Below are positions 52,644 to 61,070 of a stretch of DNA of 64,000 nt, piece by piece. A program made the translations under genes and the position numbers. Origin of the DNA: Glutamicibacter arilaitensis Re117. GTDB taxonomy: Bacteria; Actinomycetota; Actinomycetes; Actinomycetales; Micrococcaceae. Each line of letters starts with the position of its first letter. Position 1 is the first letter of the stretch. The notes below the pieces were generated by a model. That model saw only the letters and a program-made list of their open reading frames with translations. It ran no database searches and was not told where the DNA came from. The stretch lies in NCBI RefSeq assembly GCF_000197735.1, contig NC_014550.1:310001-374000 (forward strand). Reading direction: 5' to 3'.

Positions 52644-53543
52644 CTACATTTCCCAGTCTTTGCGCAGTGCGACATCCACGTCTTCCCCGTCCCGGGCAAC
52701 GACCTTGAGCTTCTGGACTTTTTCGCCGGTTGCTGCCTTGCTGTTGATCTTGATCATCATGTTCGAGGAGACAAAGCTGGAGGCAGGCATATCGTAGGTC
52801 CCGTCCATCCAGGGGCCGTCGTCGATAGTGACCACCAGTTCCCCGAATGCCGGTGAATGGACCTTCGAGATGTAGGCGTGGGGGTCATCGGGTATGCAGC
52901 TGCGGTAGATCTCCAGCTTGGTGATCTCGGCGCCGCAGAATGATTCGTAGGTATCGTTCATGGCCGTAATCCACTGCGTGTATTTCTCATCCGCCCAGGC
53001 TTCGCGGTCCTTGGGATCAGCCCCGGTCCTGGCTCGGGAATAGGTTCCCGAATTCTTCCCATCCTCAGTGGAGAACGTCACCGATTCCAGCTCCGGGGAG
53101 GCTTCGCCCACGCTTTCAAACATGATTCGACCCATGAGGCGCAGCTCATCTTCACGGGTTTGGTGAGGCTCAGGTGATTGAACGCCGAACTCCATGCTGT
53201 TGTCCAAGTAGATGTTGAGGGCACCGGGCTCCGGCGATTCCCACGAAGTCATCAAGTTGTAGGGGTACAAGAATCCCTTGGTCGATTTGATGCCAGAGTT
53301 CTCTTTCCACATTTCAATCTTCGAATCGGCCCATGCTTGGCCGGAACTCGGCGAGGCAACAACCGGGGAGCTCTCCGGCGCGGCAGGGGTCGCAGCTTCT
53401 TCAGCCAGCGTGGAGGAGGCAGCTGCCGCACTCATGGATTTGGTGGGCGTCGGCGTGGATGGATTGTGCGAAGATCCGGCTGCGGAACAGCCGGCAAGGA
53501 ACACAATAAGTGCACAGATGGCAAGGACCGACCGAACGCGCAA
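52644..53543 (-). CDS. Uncharacterised lipoprotein
   Basis: A 299-residue lipoprotein: lipobox LAGC (Cys19) then a Ser/Thr/Pro-rich linker to about residue 65, then a globular C-terminal part (ESPEPGALNIYLDNSMEFG, FCGAEITKLEIYRSCIPDDPH, with two or three Cys) that I do not recognise. TTG start at 53543, five bases after AGGGAG. Two cysteines (near 205 and 215) might form a disulfide outside the membrane. No neighbour suggests a role. Confidence 0.75.
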   Translation of the reverse strand: MRVRSVLAICALIVFLAGCSAAGSSHNPSTPTPTKSMSAAAASSTLAEEAATPAAPESSPVVASPSSGQAWADSKIEMWKENSGIKSTKGFLYPYNLMTSWESPEPGALNIYLDNSMEFGVQSPEPHQTREDELRLMGRIMFESVGEASPELESVTFSTEDGKNSGTYSRARTGADPKDREAWADEKYTQWITAMNDTYESFCGAEITKLEIYRSCIPDDPHAYISKVHSPAFGELVVTIDDGPWMDGTYDMPASSFVSSNMMIKINSKAATGEKVQKLKVVARDGEDVDVALRKDWEM

Positions 53544-53602
53544 GAGAACTCCCTAACTTGTCATGAACGGCCAGTCTATACAGGTGAAGTGACGGTTTGG
53601 GG

Positions 53603-54022
53603 CTACTGCGCGAATCTGGCGAAGACCCGGATCACGCCATGCTCGAATTCTGCTCCTTCGGTCAGCCCCATCGACTCGTAGAAAGCCCGCTGCTGCGGCA
53701 TGTCATCGGTGATCAGCACCAGCTGGCGCACGTGCTGGAATTTTTGCAGCACGGCATCGAACAGGGCACGGCCGATCCCGCTGCGCTGTGCGGAGGGGCG
53801 GACCAAGATGTCCTGAACGTAGCAGATGGTTGCGTTATCAGAGATGACGCGGATCAGCCCAGCGAGCTGTTGCTGTTGGTCGTAGGCGTAAACGGCGAAG
53901 GTGGAGTTCGACAATGCCTGGATCAGCACTTCTGGATCATCGGTGTACGCGCTCCATCCAACGGAGTCATACAGCGAAAGGATCTGTTCTCCAGGCGGGA
54001 GCTTGGTGGTGGACAGTTCCAA
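53603..54022 (-). CDS. GNAT-family N-acetyltransferase
   Basis: A 139-residue GNAT acetyltransferase. The acetyl-CoA-binding core is ILVRPSAQRSGIGRALFDAVL (R/QxxGxG/A pattern), then VLITDDMPQQRAFYESMGL. Likely single-substrate detoxification or modification; substrate unknown. TTG at 54022, six bases after AAAGGA, is the probable start. It lies in a small run of minus-strand genes (GNAT, VOC, GNAT). Confidence 0.88.
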   Translation of the reverse strand: MELSTTKLPPGEQILSLYDSVGWSAYTDDPEVLIQALSNSTFAVYAYDQQQQLAGLIRVISDNATICYVQDILVRPSAQRSGIGRALFDAVLQKFQHVRQLVLITDDMPQQRAFYESMGLTEGAEFEHGVIRVFARFAQ

Positions 54023-54051
54023 ATGCGTTCCTTTTGCAAAACAAGTGAGGG

Positions 54052-54408
54052 CTATTGATCATGCGGGTCGGAAATGCAGAAGACAATACCGTAGGGATCG
54101 CGCAGCACGCTCCACCCGAAGTCTGGATCATCGCAGTGCTCTTCGAGCCGGGTGGCACCGGCCTTGACGAAGATCTCGACTTCCCGGGCACGATCGCTGG
54201 TGGCCGACAAATCCAGATGGACCCGATTCTTTCCTGCGGTCACTTCCGGCACCTTCTGGAAACCCAGCATCGCGCTGAATCCGGGAACGCGGATCATGGT
54301 GAACCCCGGGTACTGTCCCGCGTACTTTCCGCCCAGCACCGCGCGCCACCATGCGGCCGCGGATTGCTCGTCAACTGTATCGAGGGTAATCATGCCGATT
54401 TGAGCCAT
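54052..54408 (-). CDS. VOC-family (glyoxalase/bleomycin-resistance-like) protein
   Basis: A 118-residue VOC protein: MAQIGMITLDTVDEQSAAAWWRAVLGG, RVHLDLSATS and the Glu-bearing VLRDPYGIVFCI ending. Probably handles small electrophiles or metals; unassigned. ATG at 54408. Lies 29 bp upstream of the small GNAT gene, which could be co-transcribed. Confidence 0.85.
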   Translation of the reverse strand: MAQIGMITLDTVDEQSAAAWWRAVLGGKYAGQYPGFTMIRVPGFSAMLGFQKVPEVTAGKNRVHLDLSATSDRAREVEIFVKAGATRLEEHCDDPDFGWSVLRDPYGIVFCISDPHDQ

Positions 54409-54495
54409 GCACCAAAGCTACCGGGAGTTCTCAGGCTTAGCTAGAGGTCACCGGCAAAATGCGGCCGACAGGGATGGACGGATCACGAGGCGAAC

Positions 54496-55008
54496 CTAGG
54501 GAATCGGGAGGAAGCCGGCCTGTGCATAGAGGCGGTGGGCCGCGGGCGAGGTCCCCTCACCGACGCGCAGGCTCAGCGTACGCGCACCCTGCTCTTTGCA
54601 GGCGAGCATCGCAGCGGCGATCAACGACCGGCCCAGCTGATGGCCCTGGTGCGCAGGTGCGGTAAACAGATCGATGATGAACGGGCCGGAGAGCTGTTCC
54701 TCCCAGATTGATTCAGCAACCACCATGATTGCGCCTACCGCTTTCCCTTTTCGCACGGCCATGAATGATGCGTTTTCCAGGACCTTGCCGTATTCCTGGG
54801 TGAAAGTGGATGCCATTTCTTCGCGTGCCTCGGCACGTGAAGCTGCGGCCATACCGGGCGGATAAGCGGTGAAGTAGGCGTCCGCCAGATCCAGTGCGCG
54901 GGCAGGATCCAGCGGGAGAAGCTGGGCGTAGGAGCACTCGGGGGAGGAGATGGCAGTGTGCTGCAGGTGAGCCTGCAAAAGGTCTGAAGGCATGGCAATT
55001 CCGTTCAT
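54496..55008 (-). CDS. GNAT-family N-acetyltransferase
   Basis: A 170-residue GNAT enzyme. The core is IDLFTAPAHQGHQLGRSLIAAAMLACKEQGARTLSLRVGEGTSPAAHRLYAQAGFLPI, with the CoA-binding QGHQLG loop. Substrate unknown. Start uncertain: ATG at 55008 or 54993; the former has a GAAGAA-like sequence upstream. Neighbours are another GNAT and a VOC gene. Confidence 0.83.
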   Translation of the reverse strand: MNGIAMPSDLLQAHLQHTAISSPECSYAQLLPLDPARALDLADAYFTAYPPGMAAASRAEAREEMASTFTQEYGKVLENASFMAVRKGKAVGAIMVVAESIWEEQLSGPFIIDLFTAPAHQGHQLGRSLIAAAMLACKEQGARTLSLRVGEGTSPAAHRLYAQAGFLPIP

Positions 55009-55099
55009 GGTTCTTCGAAAAAGGGAAAGCAAGAAGCGCTATGAACGGAACATGGCAACAACCTACCATCGCGCTCGCCGGAGGCTCAATAGGTGCAAA

Positions 55100-55149
55100 A
55101 AACGGGCTTGCCCGGCCCGGACGGCAGTCCAAGCCGGGCAAGCCCGTTT
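55100..55149 (-). terminator. Terminator of the Clp ATPase gene
   Basis: A 17-bp perfect stem (55100-55116 and 55133-55149) with a 16-base loop lies 16 bp past the clp stop. On the minus strand it is followed by TTTTTTGCACC, a typical intrinsic terminator tail. Confidence 0.88.
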
Positions 55150-55164
55150 CCCAGTTCTTCTGGA

Positions 55165-57723
55165 TCAGTTGCCGAAGTAGCTCGGCACCTGCTCGCTGTG
55201 CGCAGGCGGAGTCGGCATTTCGGCCTTCTTCTGCACGCTCAGCTTGTTAGCGGCGTAGTCCACCAAAACGGTGTCGCCGGCAGCCAGCGAATCATCGATC
55301 AGCAGATCGGCGATGGCATCTTGCACCTTGCGCTGCACCAAACGGCGCAGCGGGCGGGCACCGAACTCGGGATCGTATCCTTCGCTGGCCAGGAACTGCA
55401 CGGCAGCGTCGCTGATTTCCAGCTGCAGTTCCTGATCATTCAACCGGGCCTCGGTTTCAGCGATGACCAATTTGACGATCTGGCTAATCTCGGACTGCGA
55501 GAGCTTGGAGAAGAGCAGTACCTCATCCAAACGGTTCAGGAACTCGGGACGCATGAACTCGCGTACCTTGCCCATGACCTTGGCGCGGACCTCGTGGGCC
55601 TCGCTGGTGGCGTTGGTGGAGGTGAAACCGAAGTTTCCGGCCTTATTCGCCAAATATTCGCCGCCGAGGTTGCTGGTCATCAGAATCAGCGTGTTGGAGA
55701 AGTCCACGGTGCGTCCGGCCGAGTCGGTCAACCGGCCGTCATCGAGTACCTGCAGCAGCACGTTGAAGACATCCGGGTGCGCCTTCTCGATTTCATCAAG
55801 CAGGATCACCGAGTACGGGTTGCGGCGAACCTTCTCGGTCAGCTGGCCGGGCTCATCGTGGCCGATGTATCCCGGAGGGGCACCGATCAGGCGTGCGACC
55901 GTGTGCTTTTCTCCGTATTCGCTCATGTCGACGCGAAGCAGCGAGTCGGCTGAACCGAACAGGTTGGTGGCCAGGGCCTTGGCCAGCTCGGTCTTGCCGA
56001 CACCGGTAGGACCCAGGAAGAGGAACGAGCCGATCGGGCGGCCGGCAGGGGACATGCCGGTGCGGTTGCGGCGTACCGCGCGGGCCACGGCAGACACCGC
56101 GTCCTTCTGGCCGATCACCGAGGCATGCAAGGACTCTTCCAGCGAAGCCAGCCGGGTCTTGTCATCTCCGGTGATCCGCGAGGTCGGGATGCCGGTGGAG
56201 CGGGAGATGACCTCGGAGATCTGGGCTTCATCCACCACGCGGGTGATTCCCGCGTCGCCGGCTTCCTCGGCGGCCGTGATCCGGGCAGTCAGCTCGGTGA
56301 TGTGGTCGCGCCAGGCGCTGGCATCCTCATAGCGTTCTTCCCCGATGGCCCGGGACTTCTCGCGTTCAGCATCCACCAGCTCCGCACGCAGGGACTGCAC
56401 GTCTTCGGTATCGCCAGCGGCAATCGAGCGCCGTGCACCAGCAATGTCGATCAGGTCGATCGCCTTGTCGGGCAGCTGACGGTCGGTGAGGTATCGGGCC
56501 GAGAGTGCCACCGCGGCCTTCAGAGCCGCAGGGGTGTACTGCACCTGGTGGTGGTCTTCGTAGGATTCACGCAGGCCTTCCAAGATGGCCAAGCTGACTT
56601 CCTCGGACGGTTCGGCAACGGTGACCTTGCCGAAGCGGCGGGCCAGAGCGCTGTCCTTCTCCACCTTGCGGAATTCATCCAGCGTGGTGGCGCCGATCAG
56701 GTGCAGCTCTCCACGAGCCAAGCGCGGCTTGAGGATGTTAGCGGCATCCATATTTCCGGATTCTCCGGAGCCGGCGCCAACCAGCAGGTGCATTTCGTCG
56801 ATGAACACCAGGACTTGGCCCTCTGCGTCTGCGATTTCCTCCAGCAGCCCGGTCAGGCGCTGTTCAAAGTCACCGCGGTAGCGCGTTCCGGCCAGCATGC
56901 CCGGGAGGTCGATGGAGATCAGGCGGGATCCGCGGATCTGTTCCGGGACCTGGTCATCCACGATGGCGCGGGCCAGGCCTTCGGCGATGGCTGTCTTGCC
57001 TACGCCGGCCTCGCCGATCAGTACCGGATTGTTCTTGGTGCGGCGGGCCAGGATTTCGACAACCTGGTCCAGCTCGTCGTCACGGCCGATGACCGGATCG
57101 ATCTGCCCATCAGCGGCAAGCGCGGTCAAATCAGTTCCGTAGCGTTCGAGCATGGAAACATCTGACTCCTCCGAGCCCTGTTCCTGCCCGCCATTTTGGG
57201 CCCGCTGAGCCTGCTCCATGGCAGCTTGCTGCAGGGACTGGCCGGTAATACCGTGTTGCGCGAGCAACTGGCTGACCGGCGACTCCGGGTTGAAGACAAA
57301 CGCAAGGAAGAGGTGATCCGGGTCGATATAGGTCGAGCCATAGTTTCGTGCCACTTGGTATGCGTCGAAGAGGCTGCGCTGGGCAGAAGAGGAAAGGCGG
57401 GTTGGCTTCTCTGCCTTTTCCTGGGACTTGGGCATGCGAGCGATGGCGTCTGCACCTAGAGCATCGATGTCCACGCCCATGGCACCGAGGTGTTCGCCGA
57501 TTGGTTCGGTGCGCAACAGTGCCATGAGTAGGTGCAGGGAATCAATCTCGTCATGGCCGTGCTCATGGGAGATTGCGGCCGCGGTGGCTACGGCTTCGTG
57601 GGTTCGAGCCGAAAGCAGGCGGGTAATGTCGATGGGACGTGCTGCCTGGGCCCGAGCAGAGAGGAACCGAGAGAGGAATTCCTCGAACGAGCCATCTGAC
57701 GGTGCGCCGAAAAATGCTGGCAA
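55165..57723 (-). CDS. ClpC-like HSP100 AAA+ ATPase
   Basis: An 852-residue Clp/HSP100 unfoldase. Two N-terminal Clp-N repeats, AAA-1 with Walker [11 protein letters not shown] and [14 protein letters not shown], a middle segment with a UVR-like motif ([14 protein letters not shown]), AAA-2 with [10 protein letters not shown] and a sensor-2 [10 protein letters not shown] ClpP-docking loop may be present: AGNFGFTST (FGF, where ClpC has VGF/LGF). So a ClpP partner is plausible, unlike ClpB. A HAIR-like box (57743-57763) lies 20 bp upstream of the start, indicating HspR heat-shock control. The start is TTG at 57723 with AAGGAGG five bases upstream; longer frames to 57768 ignore this site. Confidence 0.9.
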   Translation of the reverse strand: MPAFFGAPSDGSFEEFLSRFLSARAQAARPIDITRLLSARTHEAVATAAAISHEHGHDEIDSLHLLMALLRTEPIGEHLGAMGVDIDALGADAIARMPKSQEKAEKPTRLSSSAQRSLFDAYQVARNYGSTYIDPDHLFLAFVFNPESPVSQLLAQHGITGQSLQQAAMEQAQRAQNGGQEQGSEESDVSMLERYGTDLTALAADGQIDPVIGRDDELDQVVEILARRTKNNPVLIGEAGVGKTAIAEGLARAIVDDQVPEQIRGSRLISIDLPGMLAGTRYRGDFEQRLTGLLEEIADAEGQVLVFIDEMHLLVGAGSGESGNMDAANILKPRLARGELHLIGATTLDEFRKVEKDSALARRFGKVTVAEPSEEVSLAILEGLRESYEDHHQVQYTPAALKAAVALSARYLTDRQLPDKAIDLIDIAGARRSIAAGDTEDVQSLRAELVDAEREKSRAIGEERYEDASAWRDHITELTARITAAEEAGDAGITRVVDEAQISEVISRSTGIPTSRITGDDKTRLASLEESLHASVIGQKDAVSAVARAVRRNRTGMSPAGRPIGSFLFLGPTGVGKTELAKALATNLFGSADSLLRVDMSEYGEKHTVARLIGAPPGYIGHDEPGQLTEKVRRNPYSVILLDEIEKAHPDVFNVLLQVLDDGRLTDSAGRTVDFSNTLILMTSNLGGEYLANKAGNFGFTSTNATSEAHEVRAKVMGKVREFMRPEFLNRLDEVLLFSKLSQSEISQIVKLVIAETEARLNDQELQLEISDAAVQFLASEGYDPEFGARPLRRLVQRKVQDAIADLLIDDSLAAGDTVLVDYAANKLSVQKKAEMPTPPAHSEQVPSYFGN

Positions 57724-57742
57724 GTGAGCCTCCTTGTAGAAA

Positions 57743-57763
57743 CTTGAGCGGTCTATGCTCATG
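57743..57763 (-). promoter_or_regulatory. HAIR-like HspR operator upstream of clp
   Basis: CTTGAGC-N7-GCTCATG is close to the HspR consensus CTTGAGT-N7-ACTCAAG, with correct seven-base spacing. Position 20 bp upstream of the TTG start of an HSP100 gene is the expected context. Motif inference, not tested. Confidence 0.68.
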
Positions 57764-57852
57764 TTCAACGCATATGGCGCGCAATTATTCCCGCATCATG
57801 CGCGCTGAGGTGTGGAAGAGGCTGACTTCACAGGTGGGGTGGGATTCGATGG

Positions 57853-58527
57853 CTAGTCCCTTGGGATTTCAATAAGTCCCATGCGCGTAGCTGCGACCAG
57901 TGCTTGGACTCGGTCGCGAACATCCAGCTTTACGAAGATCTTCGCCATATGCGTTTTAACCGTTGTCTCTGAAATGGCCAACGTTTTGGAAATCTCCGGG
58001 TTATTAAGCCCCTTGGCTAGTAGCTTTAGAATCTCAAATTCACGATTAGTGATTCCCAAGTCGTATACGAGTTCCTGAATATCTCCAGAATTATCCCGAT
58101 ACGCTTCACGAACAGCAGAAACTAAATCGGAAGAGACTGACGGCGAAATGGCCGCGGTTCCCTGGTGGACGGCATGGATAGCACGAATAATTTCGTCTGG
58201 TTCAGAGTCCTTCACCAGATATCCACTGGCTCCCGCGGTTAATACCGGGACCAAATATTCATCAGAAGAAAAAGCAGTAATAGCAAGGACCGAAGGGCTG
58301 TCTTGTACGGATTTGATTATCTTGGTTGCACTAACTCCGTCCATGATTGGCATCTGTAAATCCATGAGAACAACGTCCACATGATTGTCCTTGCAATAGT
58401 CGACTGCGGCCTGGCCATTTTCTACAGAATTAACCATTGCAATTCCGTGAGCTGTTGCTAGGATTGTGCCCAACGCGTGCCGAATTAGAGGTTCATCATC
58501 GACAATAAGGACCTTTATTTTTTCCAT
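57853..58527 (-). CDS. NarL/LuxR-type response regulator
   Basis: A 224-residue response regulator. Receiver: VLIVDDEPLIR acidic pocket, phospho-accepting Asp56 in VVLMDLQMP, and conserved Lys in GYLVKDSEP. Output: LuxR-type HTH (TNREFEILKLLAKGLNNPEISKTLAISETTVKTHMAKIFVKLDVRDRVQALV). AAAGGA five bases before the ATG at 58527 supports the start. Codons in this stretch are visibly more A/T-rich than in neighbours, which could mean horizontal transfer. It is divergent from a secreted peptide gene and 320 bp from a HisKA_3 kinase that is the likely partner. Confidence 0.92.
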   Translation of the reverse strand: MEKIKVLIVDDEPLIRHALGTILATAHGIAMVNSVENGQAAVDYCKDNHVDVVLMDLQMPIMDGVSATKIIKSVQDSPSVLAITAFSSDEYLVPVLTAGASGYLVKDSEPDEIIRAIHAVHQGTAAISPSVSSDLVSAVREAYRDNSGDIQELVYDLGITNREFEILKLLAKGLNNPEISKTLAISETTVKTHMAKIFVKLDVRDRVQALVAATRMGLIEIPRD

Positions 58528-58613
58528 CTGATTCCTTTGTTTCGATGCCTTATAGGCCAACGATCGGCCCGCTCACCTGAAAGTATATAAGTTGATCTGA
58601 ACTGGGGTTTGTT

Positions 58614-58796
58614 ATGAAGGGTTTGAAAATGCTGGCAGTAGCCGCATTAGTACTGGCACCATTGACCGCTGTGGCAGCTCCAGCATCTGCTGCGACCTCA
58701 TCCGCTCAGAGCAGCGGCGCCGTGGCGACGCCGGCTGGTTTTGGATCTGCTTTCTCGGAATGGATCTGCAATCGCTATGGCGTCGGCTGCCCATAA
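58614..58796 (+). CDS. Small secreted two-cysteine peptide
   Basis: A 60-residue precursor. The first 26 residues are a classical Sec signal peptide (MKGLKMLAVAALVLAPLTAV, cut after ASA near 26). The mature part is about 34 residues: a Ser/Thr/Ala/Gly-rich stretch, then a C-terminal motif FSEWICNRYGVGCP with two cysteines (52 and 59) able to form a small ring. Nothing catalytic. GGGG six to seven bases before the ATG is a modest ribosome-binding site, and TATATA lies about 30 bp upstream. It lies between a divergent LuxR-type regulator and a same-strand kinase (48 bp away), so it may be a signalling peptide, bacteriocin-like product or kinase partner; identity unknown. Confidence 0.72.
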   Translation: MKGLKMLAVAALVLAPLTAVAAPASAATSSAQSSGAVATPAGFGSAFSEWICNRYGVGCP

Positions 58797-58843
58797 AGCA
58801 GTGTATTTGACTTGATCATCAGCGCCGGGGGATTATTCGGCAT

Positions 58844-60028
58844 ATGAATGGACGAGTGAATGGCACCCTGACCAAGCTCTTCGCTGGTCGGGGTGTCATT
58901 GTTTGGACCGGTATTACTGTTCTGGTTGCAGTCTCCAGTAGTGAGTTCGTGACCCTGTTGGAAGAAGGGTTCAGCGGTTCGTCCGACGTCTCGGTTCGAG
59001 GCGCGTTGCTGGGGTTGGGGCTCTGCGTGATCCTTGCGCTGGGCCTGCGATGGCCTGCAGTATCCATCGGATTGTTCGTGGCTGTTGCCTATTTCTTCCT
59101 CACCGATAGCTCCCTGTTTTTCTGGACTATCGTTTCGTTCATGATATTCTCGTCCCTGGCGGCGACGGCCAGGGCATTAAGTGTTAGGGCCTTGTTTCTG
59201 ACCTTGTCTGCAGCCTGGATGGTGCAATTCGGTATTCAGTCAGGAAAAGATGCGGTCTTGCTCGTGGCGCTTGCCCCATTGGCGGCAATGGCCTTTTTCC
59301 TCACGAGGAATATTTACTTGCTGCGCGAGAAGAATGCTGTTGCCGTGCATCAAATGCAAGCAGTCAGGGAGCAGACGCGCCTTGCGGTCGACCGGGAGCG
59401 CAAGAACATCGCACGGGACCTGCACGATATCGTCGCGCATGACATTACTGTTGTGGCCATGCAGTCGAAAGCTGCGAAATTCGCTAACGACGGCCAAAAG
59501 GCCCTTGAAGCCCTCGATGTCATCGCCAAGTTGAGTACCGAGACCTTGCATGACCTCCGCCTGATGCTCAATGTCCTTCGTGCTGACGGGACCATGGCGG
59601 ACTCCCTGACGCAGAATGTTGATAAACCAGCCGCCACGACTGTTTATGCACTGCAAGGGGCTGAACTGTTCGTCCAGCGTCTTAGAGATGCTAATTTCAA
59701 GGTGACCTCCGCCACGGACGAAAAAATTTCTGACTTGCCTCGTTCTGCGCAGACCGCGATTTATCGAGTCATGCAAGAAGGTACAACAAATGTGATAAAG
59801 CATGGTCTGACTGGTGGAACCTGCACCTTCAATCTCATAGTGAGCGGCTCGGAGGCAATTCTTGAAATTGCTAATCAGATGAGTAATTCAAGGAAGAAGT
59901 CCGGTGACCTTCCAAGTGGCGGCACGGGCCTGATTGGCATGGGCGACAGGATGAGTGCGTTTGGTGGAAAGTTTGCAACTAACGCCGAAGATGGGATTTG
60001 GAAGCTGCGGGCAAGCATCCCGCTCTAG
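58844..60028 (+). CDS. Membrane sensor histidine kinase (HisKA_3, NarL-partner type)
   Basis: A 394-residue kinase with four to six hydrophobic helices in residues 15-155, no large external domain, then HisKA_3 (ERKNIARDLHDIVAHDITVVAMQS, His194) and a HATPase_c domain: N-box RVMQEGTTNVIKHG, and GGTGLIGMGDR at 358-368. The usual DxGxG box is replaced by an IANQ segment, a variant seen in some actinobacterial kinases. The 48-bp gap after the peptide gene and the divergent regulator imply one signalling unit. With its membrane-embedded sensor it could detect the peptide or membrane stress; this is inference. Confidence 0.92.
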   Translation: MNGRVNGTLTKLFAGRGVIVWTGITVLVAVSSSEFVTLLEEGFSGSSDVSVRGALLGLGLCVILALGLRWPAVSIGLFVAVAYFFLTDSSLFFWTIVSFMIFSSLAATARALSVRALFLTLSAAWMVQFGIQSGKDAVLLVALAPLAAMAFFLTRNIYLLREKNAVAVHQMQAVREQTRLAVDRERKNIARDLHDIVAHDITVVAMQSKAAKFANDGQKALEALDVIAKLSTETLHDLRLMLNVLRADGTMADSLTQNVDKPAATTVYALQGAELFVQRLRDANFKVTSATDEKISDLPRSAQTAIYRVMQEGTTNVIKHGLTGGTCTFNLIVSGSEAILEIANQMSNSRKKSGDLPSGGTGLIGMGDRMSAFGGKFATNAEDGIWKLRASIPL

Positions 60029-60381
60029 CCCTTGCCCTCCTACTAAAGTATGATTTCGGATTTTCGCAGGACAGGATAAGTTAGACATGTATCGGTGAAG
60101 ACCGATCACCAAGGAAGGTACTTGGTGGTGTTTTGCGAGTGGCATCACGAAGGATCCCAAAGGTGATTAAAAGGTACGTTGCATTAGTGAGAACGGACTG
60201 ATCTTTCATCGGCGCTGTGCCCCCATCGCACGCCGTTGTCCGTCAGCAATGCAACGTACCTTTTATAACTTAACTTCCACTGACTCTACTGAGAGCTGTC
60301 TCGCGCCTGGGGTCGGAATGAGCTTGAATGGCGGGGCGTTGAGCCTAGAGAGAGAATTTCCCGTCTTGAAAGCGAGCGAGC
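60029..60381. other. 353-bp non-coding region rich in hairpins
   Basis: No gene is supported. Four stems follow each other: ATCGGT-GAAG-ACCGAT (60091-60106), CACCAAG-N7-CTTGGTG (60107-60127), TCAC/GTGA (60145-60148 with 60163-60166), and the large inverted repeat 60169-60264. Possible small RNA, 5' leader of the nitroreductase gene, or relic of a mobile unit. Confidence 0.6.
60169..60264. repeat. Long inverted repeat (17-bp arms) with inner stems
   Basis: AAAAGGTACGTTGCATT (60169-60185) is exactly complementary to AATGCAACGTACCTTTT (60248-60264). Inside, ACGGAC (60193-60198) matches GTCCGT (60238-60243), and CGGCG/CGCCG close an inner loop containing CCCCC. The folded form is one long imperfect hairpin of 96 nt. 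It could be a structured RNA, a terminator-like element or a MITE-like unit; no target duplication is obvious. Confidence 0.7.
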
Positions 60382-61002
60382 ATGAGCATCCAGGTAGAAA
60401 CCAATCACTATGAGTCGTTGACAATTCCTCAGGATGCTGCGGACCAGCTGTTCTTCGATGCTCGTAGTGCGAACTCATTCAGCGATGAACCGGTTTCTGA
60501 CGAAGTGCTCGATGCCATCTACGAAGCAACGAAGATGGGTCCGACGATGATGAATAACCAGCCGCTGCGCATCACCTGGATTAAGAGTGAGCAGGCGCGT
60601 CAGGCCATCGCAGGATCCATGGCCGGCCGCAACGCTGAGAAGGCTCTTTCGGCCCCGGCTCTGGCCGTTCTGTCTTTCGACACCGAATGGCATGAAGAGT
60701 TCGAGAATTTCTTCCCTCATGCACCGGAACGCAAGGAAATGTTCCAGGACCTCGCGATGCGCACCGCGGTTGGCAACAATAACGCGTGGCTACAGGCGGG
60801 GTACTTCATCATGGGTGTGCGTGCCGCCGGTCTGGCAGCTGGCCCGATGGGCGGCTTCGACAGCACCGTCGTTGACGCAGCGATTAATGCTGAGAACAAC
60901 CACAAATCATTCTTGATCGTGAATGTTGGCAAGCCAGGGGAGAACGCGTGGCATGATCGCCTGCCACGGCACGATGCATCTTTGGCCACACGCAGCGTCT
61001 AA
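60382..61002 (+). CDS. RutE-like nitroreductase (malonic semialdehyde reductase family)
   Basis: A 206-residue FMN nitroreductase-family protein of the RutE/HadB clade. Match points are LFFDARSANSFSDEPVSDEVLDAIYEATKMGPTMMNNQPLRI, LSAPALAVLSFDTEWHEEF, WLQAGYFIMGVRAAGLAAGPMGGFD and ending RLPRHD. RutE in E. coli reduces malonic semialdehyde in uracil catabolism; no other rut genes are here, so general aldehyde or nitro reduction is equally possible. Start ATG at 60382. It sits just after the hairpin-rich region, which may be its leader. Confidence 0.85.
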   Translation: MSIQVETNHYESLTIPQDAADQLFFDARSANSFSDEPVSDEVLDAIYEATKMGPTMMNNQPLRITWIKSEQARQAIAGSMAGRNAEKALSAPALAVLSFDTEWHEEFENFFPHAPERKEMFQDLAMRTAVGNNNAWLQAGYFIMGVRAAGLAAGPMGGFDSTVVDAAINAENNHKSFLIVNVGKPGENAWHDRLPRHDASLATRSV

Positions 61003-61011
61003 TCCATCAGC

Positions 61012-61064
61012 AAAAACGCCATGAGCGCGATAACTTTAATAGTTCTCGCGCTCATGGCGTTTTT
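61012..61064. terminator. Bidirectional terminator between rutE-like gene and 61071 gene
   Basis: AAAAACGCCATGAGCGCG (61012-61029) pairs with CGCGCTCATGGCGTTTTT (61047-61064). The arms give A- and T-tracts on the two ends, so it can act on both strands; it lies between convergent stop codons. Confidence 0.9.
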
Positions 61065-61070
61065 GAAGCG

